Of a DNA stretch of 45,634 nucleotides, positions 38,709 through 45,634 are shown in pieces. The stretch covers positions 1-45,634 of the IMG/VR virus record IMGVR_UViG_3300043410_001254; one strand, written 5' to 3'. A program made the translations under genes and the position numbers. The first letter of the stretch is position 1; every line of letters starts with the position of its first letter. The DNA comes from a virus. Below the pieces are notes generated by a model. It saw only the letters and a list, made by a program, of their open reading frames with translations, did no database searches and was not told where the DNA came from.

Positions 38709-40595
38709 TTACACCTCCTTAACTTCGGCTTCAACTACGCCATCGTCTTTTGCTTTAGCAGATTCAGCGTCAGCGTCAGCTTGGGCTTTCTTGTTGATTT
38801 CAGCGTAGATAGGCGCGGCTGCTTCGTAGACTTTAGTAAGTGCGTTGTTGATAGCTTCTGGGTCTTCACCCTTCATTGCTTGCTCTAGGGCACTGACAGC
38901 ATCATCAAAGTTAGCACGGTCTTCGTCACTAATCGTTTCTTCTGCCGCATCACGCTTGAGGTTAGCTAGTGCGCCCTCTGCTTGATTACGTGCTTCGATT
39001 AGTGTGCGTTGCTTCTTATCAGCTTCGGCATTTAACTCAGCGTCTTTGACCATTTGCTCGATTTCAGCATCAGTCAAGCCACTATCTGATTTGATAGTGA
39101 TGTTGTTTGCTTTGCCAGTGCCCTTGTCTGTAGCACTAATCTTCATAATGCCGTTAGCGTCGATATCGAATGTAACTTCAATCTGTGGTTGACCACGACG
39201 AGCGGGTGCGATACCATCTAGTTTGAACTCGCCTAGAAGTTTGTTGTACTTGAACAACTCACGCTCACCCTGTGCTACTTTGATATCAACTGCTGGTTGA
39301 TTGTCTTCGGCAGTAGAGAATGTTTGTGACTTCTTGGTAGGGATAGTAGTGTTCTTCTCAATCATCTTAGAGAATACACCGCCCATAGTTTCGATACCTA
39401 GCGATAGTGGGGTAACGTCAAGTAGTAGAACGTCGGTACGATCACCTGCTAGTACACTACCTTGAATAGCGGCACCTGCGGCAACTGCTTCGTCTGGGTT
39501 AACATCCTTACGTGGTGCTTTACCGAACAACTTCTCAACTGCTTCTTGTACCTTAGGCATACGGGTCTGACCACCGACCAAGATAACTTCGTCAATGTCA
39601 CTGTTACTTACGCCAGCATCCTTCATAGCAGTGCGGCATGGTGCTAGTGAACGCTCGATTAGTTCGTCAACTAGTGATTCGAACTTAGCACGAGTTAGCT
39701 TCACGTTGAGGTGCTTAGGACCACTAGCGTCTGCTGTAACATATGGTAGGTTAACGTCAGTCTGTTGAGAAGATGATAGTTCAATCTTGGCCTTCTCAGC
39801 CGCTTCTTTGAGGCGTTGTAGTGCGAGTACATCTTTACTCAAGTCTACACCACTTTCTTTCTTGAACTCAGTGATGAGATAATCCATGATACGTTGGTCG
39901 AAGTCTTCACCACCTAAGAAGGTGTCACCGTTTGTACTTAGAACTTCGATTTGCTTATCGCCGTCGATATCCGCGATTTCAATGATTGATACGTCGAATG
40001 TACCACCACCAAGGTCGTAAACAGCAACTTTGCGGTCACCTTTAGTAGCTTTATCAACGCCATACGCAAGAGCAGCCGCAGTAGGCTCGTTAATAATACG
40101 GAGTACTTCCAAGCCTGCGATTTTGCCAGCGTCCTTAGTCGCTTGTCTTTGGCTATCATTAAAGTACGCAGGTACTGTGATAACTGCCTGAGTAACTTCA
40201 TGTCCTAGATAATCCTCTGCTGTTTGTTTCATTTTACGTAACACTTCCGCACTGATTTGTGGAGGTGCTAGTTCTTTGTCTTGTGCTTTTACCCATGCGT
40301 CACCGTTCTTTGCTTCCATGATAGCATAAGGCATTAGGTCAATGTCCTTCTGTACCGCGTCTTCTTTGAACTTACGTCCAATTAGTCGCTTAGATGCGTA
40401 GATAGTGTTTTTGGGGTTTGTAACGCTCTGTCGTTTGGCTGATGCGCCAACTAAGATTTCGTCTGGTGTGTATGCTACGATACTAGGTGTGGTTCTTGCG
40501 CCTTCACTGTTCTCGATTACTTTGACTTGACCGTTTTCAATAACGGCTACACACGAATTTGTTGTACCGAGGTCGATACCGATTACTTTGCTCAT
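38709..40595 (-). CDS. dnaK: DnaK (Hsp70) chaperone
   Basis: 628 residues from the ATG at 40595 (AAGGAG before it), close to the normal ~640. [14 protein letters not shown], the linker [19 protein letters not shown], the substrate domain and a C-terminal EVKEV end (bacterial EEVXD-like) are all present; [11 protein letters not shown] and [10 protein letters not shown] are intact, so it should be active. The sequence resembles betaproteobacterial DnaK. No DnaJ or GrpE gene is in the window, so host co-chaperones would be used. A late promoter and a possible early one lie upstream, with a hairpin in the leader. Confidence 0.96.
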   Translation of the reverse strand: MSKVIGIDLGTTNSCVAVIENGQVKVIENSEGARTTPSIVAYTPDEILVGASAKRQSVTNPKNTIYASKRLIGRKFKEDAVQKDIDLMPYAIMEAKNGDAWVKAQDKELAPPQISAEVLRKMKQTAEDYLGHEVTQAVITVPAYFNDSQRQATKDAGKIAGLEVLRIINEPTAAALAYGVDKATKGDRKVAVYDLGGGTFDVSIIEIADIDGDKQIEVLSTNGDTFLGGEDFDQRIMDYLITEFKKESGVDLSKDVLALQRLKEAAEKAKIELSSSQQTDVNLPYVTADASGPKHLNVKLTRAKFESLVDELIERSLAPCRTAMKDAGVSNSDIDEVILVGGQTRMPKVQEAVEKLFGKAPRKDVNPDEAVAAGAAIQGSVLAGDRTDVLLLDVTPLSLGIETMGGVFSKMIEKNTTIPTKKSQTFSTAEDNQPAVDIKVAQGERELFKYNKLLGEFKLDGIAPARRGQPQIEVTFDIDANGIMKISATDKGTGKANNITIKSDSGLTDAEIEQMVKDAELNAEADKKQRTLIEARNQAEGALANLKRDAAEETISDEDRANFDDAVSALEQAMKGEDPEAINNALTKVYEAAAPIYAEINKKAQADADAESAKAKDDGVVEAEVKEV

Positions 40596-40624
40596 ATTTT
40601 TCTCCTTAAAAAGCAAGATTTTAA

Positions 40625-40647
40625 TTGTAGACCCGAAGCATCTACAA
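40625..40647 (-). promoter_or_regulatory. Leader hairpin of dnaK
   Basis: Stem TTGTAGA/TCTACAA; the minus-strand loop contains CTTCGG, a stable UUCG tetraloop. Just 30 bases before the dnaK ATG, it may protect the mRNA or act as a temperature-sensitive structure. Confidence 0.5.
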
Positions 40648-40650
40648 AAA

Positions 40651-40700
40651 TATTTATCCCTAGTATCAGGGATAATATGCTACTATTTTACAAGTAGCAA
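40651..40700 (-). promoter_or_regulatory. Late promoter and possible early promoter of dnaK
   Basis: GATAAATA (40658-40651) is a good late element. Further up, TTGCTA (40700-40695), 17 bases, TATTAT (40677-40672) could be a weak early promoter. ATCCCT/AGGGAT (40656-40673) forms an inverted repeat between the two. Confidence 0.6.
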
Positions 40701-41150
40701 TTCTAATTCTTCCAATACTGCTGATGATATGGACCGGATGCTTATAGCATTGACCCATTTATCACAGGTGTTCCCTACACTATGATAATATTTGCCTGGC
40801 GAGAATATAATCGCCTCACCTTCACGAATCACGACATCCTCAAATAACACGGCATTATCTTCTGTGAGAGTCGGCACACCATGTCTGCCGCTAGGAGCAC
40901 TTTGTGTACCAGTTAGTGATTTGTTCAGAGGATTGAATAGTTTCAGTGACAAGTCACCATGACCAACTGGACAGAATAGTATGGTCCATGGAATTTTAAT
41001 ATCTTCTGAATTTATATCACGATGAATTACTGTGGTAGAATATGGTGGTAACCAGGCTTGTAGAGTTGATACTTTATGACGTATTGACAATAAGCCCATC
41101 TCCGCTAACCAAGGATTCTGACTATCACCTTCAAATGAGGTAACTGTCAT
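40683..41150 (-). CDS. Putative cupin/2-oxoglutarate dioxygenase-fold protein
   Basis: 155 residues from the ATG at 41150 (CAGGTAATGAA before it); the frame is open to 41216 inside clpX. Metal-site pattern of double-stranded beta-helix enzymes: H-R-D in STTVIHRDINSED, and a distal His in SPGKYYHSVGN followed by WVNAISIRS with the Arg that binds 2-oxoglutarate in such oxygenases. It may hydroxylate a protein or small molecule. The assignment rests on these short motifs. Confidence 0.55.
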   Translation of the reverse strand: MTVTSFEGDSQNPWLAEMGLLSIRHKVSTLQAWLPPYSTTVIHRDINSEDIKIPWTILFCPVGHGDLSLKLFNPLNKSLTGTQSAPSGRHGVPTLTEDNAVLFEDVVIREGEAIIFSPGKYYHSVGNTCDKWVNAISIRSISSAVLEELELLLVK

Positions 41151-41178
41151 TTCATTACCTGGCCTAGGGCACAGATAA

Positions 41179-42417
41179 TTAACCGGCGGCAGATTTATTT
41201 TTCTTACTAGGAACATCTACTAACAATTCAGGAGTATCTACCAACGCTTTAGTGATGGTAATTTTCTTAATGCCACTGTTCTTGTACTGTTGTACGTGGT
41301 ACATATGATCCAGTAGCACACGCTCAATCTCACTGTGTAAGCCACGAGCGCCAGTCTTCATCTTCAAACAATTCTCTGCGATTTGCTCGATAGCATCGGC
41401 TGAGAACTCTAGTTCAATGTTGTCAAGACCCAAGAGGTAAACATACTGGGCGATATAACTGTTCTTTACATCGGTTAAGATTTGAATCAACTGTTCTTTA
41501 GACAACTCAGTGATGTGAACACGAGTAGTAAAACGGCCAGTGAATTCAGGAATCATGCCGAATGAAGTCAAGTCGTCTGGTGTCAACTTGCCCATGTACT
41601 GTTCTTTTTGCTTGGCTTTGTCTTTGAGTTTACTGTTGAAGCCAATGCCGTGTCCATCTTCACGACGGGCGATAATGTCTTCGATACCAACGAACGCACC
41701 GCCAGCGATAAACAGGATATCAGTAGTATCAACTTCAAGCATATCCGAGCCAGGGTTCTTACGACGGCCACTCTGTGGAATGCGGCAGTGTGTGCCTTCT
41801 ACCAACTTGAGTAGTGCTTGCTGTACACCTTCGCCACTAACATCACGAGTAATCGAAGTTGATTCCGACTTACGGGCAATCTTATCAATTTCGTCAATGA
41901 AGATAATACCGCGTTGTGCCCGCTCAATATCACCATCAGCGGCGGCTACCAACCTGACAATCATTGATTCAACATCATCGCCAACATAGCCAGCTTCCGT
42001 TAATGAAGTAGCATCAGCAACCACAAACGGAACATCCAAGTACTTAGCAACTGTTTTAGCAAGCAAGGTCTTACCGCTACCAGTTGGGCCTAGTACGAGT
42101 ACGTTGGCCTTCTGTACAGTTAGATTCTCTGACTTGTGATTGATACGCTTGTAATGGTTAGCAACTGCGACACTAAACACCATCTTAGCACGGTCTTGAC
42201 CAATGATATACTGGTCTAAGAACGCTTTGATATCATCGGGATATAGTGAACTCTCCTTAACAGCTTGGGCCATATCAGGATCGTCTTTAAGCAAGTCTGT
42301 ACATAGTTCAATACAGTCGCTACAGATAGCGGTGCCATCGCCAACGATAAGTTTCTTGACGACATCCTTATGCTTGCCGCAGAACGAACACTCTTTAATT
42401 TTGTGGATTTCACTCAT
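41179..42417 (-). CDS. clpX: ClpX AAA+ unfoldase
   Basis: 412 residues, about normal size. Zinc-binding domain with C10/C13 and C32/C35; Walker A GPTGSGKT at 110-117; pore loop AGYVGDD; Walker B IIFIDEIDKIA; sensor region and C-terminal domain present. The IGF loop that docks to ClpP is kept (HGIGFNSK). The RKH loop that helps select substrates reads RKN here (GRRKNPGSD). ClpX unfolds proteins and feeds them to ClpP. No Shine-Dalgarno sequence is seen; strong early promoter at 42449-42477. Confidence 0.96.
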   Translation of the reverse strand: MSEIHKIKECSFCGKHKDVVKKLIVGDGTAICSDCIELCTDLLKDDPDMAQAVKESSLYPDDIKAFLDQYIIGQDRAKMVFSVAVANHYKRINHKSENLTVQKANVLVLGPTGSGKTLLAKTVAKYLDVPFVVADATSLTEAGYVGDDVESMIVRLVAAADGDIERAQRGIIFIDEIDKIARKSESTSITRDVSGEGVQQALLKLVEGTHCRIPQSGRRKNPGSDMLEVDTTDILFIAGGAFVGIEDIIARREDGHGIGFNSKLKDKAKQKEQYMGKLTPDDLTSFGMIPEFTGRFTTRVHITELSKEQLIQILTDVKNSYIAQYVYLLGLDNIELEFSADAIEQIAENCLKMKTGARGLHSEIERVLLDHMYHVQQYKNSGIKKITITKALVDTPELLVDVPSKKNKSAAG

Positions 42418-42448
42418 GTATTTACTTATCTCTTTATTGTAATTGTGT

Positions 42449-42477
42449 ATTTTATCAGGGACATTCTACCCTGTCAA
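42449..42477 (-). promoter_or_regulatory. Sigma70-type promoter of clpX
   Basis: TTGACA (42477-42472), 17-base spacer, TAAAAT (42454-42449), lying in the last codons of the upstream gene. The spacer holds an inverted repeat CAGGG...CCCTG (42456-42473), a possible operator. GATAAGTAAATAC directly before the ATG also resembles a late element. Confidence 0.8.
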
Positions 42478-43501
42478 CAATTTTAGCATCCACTGAAGTG
42501 AATTTAGATACCCAATTGATGAACTTCTCGTCGCTCCAATTCCAATTAGGGCGATTAAGCATGGTGTATGTAATGTGTTTAGTCAGGTTACCATCCACAA
42601 TGAAGAATGAGCTATCGTTGTTGTAGAATCCAGTAAATTGTTCTACATCACGCTCAGCACTATTCCAGCAGTTTGTATATGGTTTACTTGGTCCATTGAA
42701 TGTTAATTTCATATTAACCTGTTTATTCAAGGCATTGATCCATGTCTGTTGAACAGTATTGCCCGACCAAACACCGCTGGTATTACTAAATCGTCCTGTG
42801 TAAACTTTTACACCATATCGACCATTAGTAGAATTCCATGTACCACTGCGAGTTCGCTCGATAACTTCCTCGAGTGCTGTCAAGTATTCTTTCGAGAATT
42901 TGATTTCGACCTTGGTTTCGAAGGCTAATATTCCATTATCACGAGTTACACGAGTACTTACAATTTTTAAGGAGTATGCGGCTCGTGGATAGTCACCCAA
43001 CACACGATTCATCATAGCCATACCGTCTTCATCAGCCTTACGTTTAGACTGATCTTTTTCCCAATCTTTGCGAATTTGATCACCGTCGATAGATGCACCT
43101 TGACCTTGTCCCATAGATAGCGCACGATTAGCAATCTTACTGTCACTAACCCATACATCTACAACTACTTTATTAGTGTTGCTACTAACTACCTTGTAGT
43201 CTTCTACCTGGCAACTACTGTAAGTCAATAAATCATCACGAGCAACACTATCTTTGGTGATTTCACGTTCACTTAGTACAACAGTACCGATTGCTTGCTC
43301 ACACGCACCAGCGAATGCCGCCCGACGAGCTTGAGTTTCATTTTTGCCGGTGCCCTCCATACGGACATAGTAAACATCTTTACTATTCTTTACTACCCAC
43401 TGACCGATACTTAGGGCGATACTACCAACAGTAGTGATGGGAGACTGTGCTTCTGCCACTAACGCAAATGACAGAAGCGCCACAGTAACGAGGCGCTTCA
43501 T
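42455..43501 (-). CDS. Secreted protein with LPP20/FlgT-like N-domain
   Basis: 348 residues. Signal peptide ~1-19 (MKRLVTVALLSFALVAEAQ). Residues ~45-130: RMEGTGKNETQARRAAFAGA with ACEQAIGTVV and SSCQVEDYKVV, a pattern seen in LPP20/FlgT-type periplasmic domains. The C-terminal half has four Trp-rich stretches (NRPNWNWSDEKFINWVSK). GGAGACTCTT before the ATG. Periplasmic in the host; role unknown. It shares an operon with the lipoprotein upstream. Confidence 0.75.
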   Translation of the reverse strand: MKRLVTVALLSFALVAEAQSPITTVGSIALSIGQWVVKNSKDVYYVRMEGTGKNETQARRAAFAGACEQAIGTVVLSEREITKDSVARDDLLTYSSCQVEDYKVVSSNTNKVVVDVWVSDSKIANRALSMGQGQGASIDGDQIRKDWEKDQSKRKADEDGMAMMNRVLGDYPRAAYSLKIVSTRVTRDNGILAFETKVEIKFSKEYLTALEEVIERTRSGTWNSTNGRYGVKVYTGRFSNTSGVWSGNTVQQTWINALNKQVNMKLTFNGPSKPYTNCWNSAERDVEQFTGFYNNDSSFFIVDGNLTKHITYTMLNRPNWNWSDEKFINWVSKFTSVDAKIVDRVECP

Positions 43502-43514
43502 AAGAGTCTCCTAA

Positions 43515-44162
43515 TTATTGACCGTTGTAAACTGTGTAGGCTTTCTTGGCCATGACTTGATTCTTCTTAGAACAGAAGACTACGGCCGTCATATCCTGAC
43601 CCTCTGCGCTGAACTTAGTGGTACAGCCCTGGAGCTTAGATGAGGCGAACTGACGAATAGTCTGAGACACACCATATGCGGTATTGTTATCGTTCTCACG
43701 ATAAGAAAGGTTCTTACTCTGAGTAGATTTTGCCTCGTTTTCAGTCATGGTGACCACATTCTCGGTGTCACCGTTGTCAGTCTTGAGACTATCTTTTGCC
43801 TTCTCAATGTTCTTGGCAATAGTAGTAGTGACGATATTGGAATCAATTTTCTCGTTCAGGTAATGAGCGATTTTGGCTTTAGCTTGCGCTTCGGCACGAA
43901 TCTTGGCAGTGTGTGCGTTAGCGCCAGTGCCGCCGAGCGCAGGTACAGTGACCGTAGCCTCGAATGATACGAACTCACATGATTCGTCACCACCGAACCA
44001 GGAACAGTTAGACTCGACTTTCAAGCCATCGTTAAAAGAAGTTTGAAGTTTTTGATTGCGAATTTGTTTATCGGGATTACTATTAAATCCACCGAAGGAG
44101 CCACAGGCAGTAAGAATGGAAATAGAGGCAACTGTTGCCAAGGTTTTGAGAGTGCGATTCAT
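43515..44162 (-). CDS. Lipoprotein of unknown function
   Basis: 215 residues. Lipobox ILTAC at residues 16-20 after a basic, hydrophobic signal, so the Cys should be lipidated. The mature part has a paired Cys motif (NCSWFGGDESCEF), a helical middle (AEAQAKAKIAHYLNEKID) and a C-terminal domain (KLQGCTTKFSAEGQDM). Gly at +2 after Cys suggests outer-membrane sorting. Perfect early promoter and CTAGGAG site. Early lipoproteins in phages can block superinfection; that is a possibility only. Confidence 0.8.
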   Translation of the reverse strand: MNRTLKTLATVASISILTACGSFGGFNSNPDKQIRNQKLQTSFNDGLKVESNCSWFGGDESCEFVSFEATVTVPALGGTGANAHTAKIRAEAQAKAKIAHYLNEKIDSNIVTTTIAKNIEKAKDSLKTDNGDTENVVTMTENEAKSTQSKNLSYRENDNNTAYGVSQTIRQFASSKLQGCTTKFSAEGQDMTAVVFCSKKNQVMAKKAYTVYNGQ

Positions 44163-44196
44163 GGATTTACTCCTAGAGTTGATTTACGATACTAGT

Positions 44197-44225
44197 AGTA
44201 TACTACAGTACCTAATTTATGTCAA
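44197..44225 (-). promoter_or_regulatory. Sigma70-type early promoter of the lipoprotein operon
   Basis: TTGACA (44225-44220), 17-base spacer, TATACT (44202-44197). Confidence 0.85.
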
Positions 44226-44243
44226 CTGCCAGTTGATCCAAAA

Positions 44244-45634
44244 TCACTGTTTATCCAAAAACTCGCGGATTGCCTCGTCTTCTGCCTCGGTTAACATTTC
44301 CGGTAAGTATTGATTATTGTTTAAGGCATCAATCATGTACTGGACATACGATTCTTCTTGTAAGTAGGAAGTATTCATATTTTTATTAACGTGGATCCAT
44401 TCACCACCATTGAACTTGAATAGACGATGTGGGCGATTGTCTACACGCATATAGAGGTCACCACTATATGCTTCATTTGGAAAGTCTGAACCAAATTTGA
44501 ATGAATTTGGAATCTTATCTCCTAACTGTAACACAACTTCTGGATTTGTAGTCTTCAATGACTCCAGACTTGTATATTTTCCATCGAATGTAACGTGACT
44601 CGATACTGCTGGATCGAACAGAGGAATTTCTCTGGTGACATTACGTGTTTCGATTGGCGTGATAGATTCAATCATCTGATCGACTTTATCTAAACTATCT
44701 GCTAGAGTAGGAGCAACAGCGTCAATCGTCTCTGTGCTATCAACTGATATCTTATCGAATTTTGATACTAATCTCTCATCATCATACACCGAAAGGTCTG
44801 GTTCAATCTTAGAATCAAATGTCTCAGTTTCTACAGGCTCAATACTAGGTCCATCAGTCTTTTCTACCACTTCTGGTTCAACCACATTTACCGTAATGGG
44901 CTGTTCTTCAACAATAAACTCCTCGTCTGCTTCCGGTTTAGTAGCAACCATAGGCTTAGTGTTAGAGAAGTGCGAGAATGGCCATGTCAGGTACGGATGC
45001 TTTTCTAGCATCGTTCTTGTGTCTTCTATCTCAACATCATCTTTATTATCGCCGCTAGTCTCACCGATGGCGTCTCCTTGAGTGTCGTCAGTGAGTTCGG
45101 CTGGGCCTTCACTGGCTTGTTCGGCTGCTTCACGGTCGAGTTGTTGGGCGTTTTCACGGGCTCTTTTGAAAAAATCTTCCACATCGTCCATCTTCTCCTG
45201 TTCTTGGCGCTCTTCCTCTTCCCTTTCCCAACGCATACTTTGCTGGGCGGCAAGAATGAGTACAAGCGCAAGTGGATCGAATACAGCCACAATCATAATG
45301 ATTACGAATCTGACTGCCTTTTCAAGTATATTAGTATCGGCATTCTCATCGTAGATAAGAGCCGCTATGTATTTGATAGGTCCTACTTCTGCTTCAATCT
45401 TACGGTTCTCGGCGGCGAGTGGAGCACGTTCCTCATTCAGTTGGGTAATCTTCTTTTGTTCGGCTTCGATTTCAGCAAGTAAACGACCACGCTCCTTTTG
45501 TTGTGACTTACGAATAGCAACTGCTTTAGCGGCACCATTCTCATCACTACTACGACTCATTAGCTGGTCGACGCCTTCGTCCATTTGCTTGAGTGCCTTA
45601 CGATTCATCTCGATGTTATCTTTAGAGATTTTGA
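44244..45634 (-). CDS. Large coiled-coil membrane protein, N-terminus missing
   Basis: At least 463 residues; the frame stays open through an internal ATG (45608) to the right edge, so the start is probably outside. N-terminal coiled coil (ERGRLLAEIEAEQKKITQL), then GPIKYIAALIY and a hydrophobic hairpin (AVRFVIIMIVAVFDPLALVL), then a charged region, a long acidic linker (~170-330) and a C-terminal domain (GDLYMRVDNRPHRLFKFNGG). I recall relatives in T4-like viruses with the same DPLALVL segment, function unknown. Probably an inner-membrane protein. Confidence 0.8.
   Translation of the reverse strand, partial: KISKDNIEMNRKALKQMDEGVDQLMSRSSDENGAAKAVAIRKSQQKERGRLLAEIEAEQKKITQLNEERAPLAAENRKIEAEVGPIKYIAALIYDENADTNILEKAVRFVIIMIVAVFDPLALVLILAAQQSMRWEREEEERQEQEKMDDVEDFFKRARENAQQLDREAAEQASEGPAELTDDTQGDAIGETSGDNKDDVEIEDTRTMLEKHPYLTWPFSHFSNTKPMVATKPEADEEFIVEEQPITVNVVEPEVVEKTDGPSIEPVETETFDSKIEPDLSVYDDERLVSKFDKISVDSTETIDAVAPTLADSLDKVDQMIESITPIETRNVTREIPLFDPAVSSHVTFDGKYTSLESLKTTNPEVVLQLGDKIPNSFKFGSDFPNEAYSGDLYMRVDNRPHRLFKFNGGEWIHVNKNMNTSYLQEESYVQYMIDALNNNQYLPEMLTEAEDEAIREFLDKQ

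Noticed and set aside
40595-40616. TTG start adding seven residues to DnaK
   Set aside because: The frame crosses the ribosome-binding site [16 protein letters not shown] is the canonical DnaK start.
32990-42417. Reading the Clp/DnaK region as host chromosome
   Set aside because: The genes share the late promoters, ATGA coupling and tight packing of the rest of the window, and are not in the usual bacterial order (tig-clpP-clpX-lon, grpE-dnaK-dnaJ).
1-45634. tRNA genes
   Set aside because: I saw no cloverleaf-like segment with the usual TTCGA arm in the short gaps between genes; a scan with a tRNA finder could still find one.

Overview
The window reads as a piece of a very large T4-like tailed-phage (myovirus) genome. 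Several independent signs point there: many copies of a TATAAATA-type late promoter (here mostly GATAAATA or AATAAATA), host-type TTGACA-17-TATAAT promoters on early-looking genes, a SegA-like GIY-YIG homing endonuclease, a phage lytic enzyme, many tiny genes joined by ATGA overlaps, and almost no non-coding DNA (no gap above about 180 bases). No head, tail or terminase gene is present, so the phage call is strong inference, not proof. DnaK looks betaproteobacterial, which weakly suggests a betaproteobacterial (perhaps freshwater) host.

Layout. 1-4.3 kb, minus strand: a rubredoxin/rubrerythrin pair, a zinc-ribbon protein, a GIY-YIG nuclease and small membrane proteins. 4.4-18.2 kb, plus strand: a late block with two secreted low-complexity proteins, a homing endonuclease, coiled-coil membrane proteins, and a set of proteins that share a short N-terminal leader (MKINEILTEG-like) resembling T4 capsid-targeting peptides. 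That set includes a GH19 lytic enzyme and two tandem amidoligase-like proteins. A small island inside this block carries an AbrB-like protein and translation initiation factor IF-1. 18.2-25.3 kb: mostly small early minus-strand genes, each behind a strong host-type promoter, plus a DUF262-HNH protein and a glycosyltransferase. 25.3-34.3 kb: a radical SAM enzyme facing a long coupled minus-strand operon (asparagine-synthase-like protein, Bax-inhibitor-1 family protein, DUF3307, deaminase), then a second operon with two ClpP proteases and a MaoC-type hydratase. 34.3-37.9 kb, plus strand: a late-promoter operon for an acyl-CoA/acid ligase, a short-chain dehydrogenase and a beta-keto acid cleavage enzyme (BKACE). 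37.9-45.6 kb, minus strand: ClpS, Hsp20, DnaK, a dioxygenase/cupin-like protein and ClpX, then a secreted protein, a lipoprotein and a partial large membrane protein.

How the parts may work together. DnaK, Hsp20, ClpX, two ClpPs and ClpS would give the virus a nearly self-sufficient protein-folding and degradation kit. The ligase, dehydrogenase and BKACE, perhaps with the MaoC hydratase of the ClpP operon, look like a small acyl or beta-keto-acid pathway switched on late. IF-1, together with several genes that seem to start with no leader and no Shine-Dalgarno sequence, suggests that the virus adjusts translation initiation. The leader-bearing proteins are candidates for packaging in the head and injection with the DNA.
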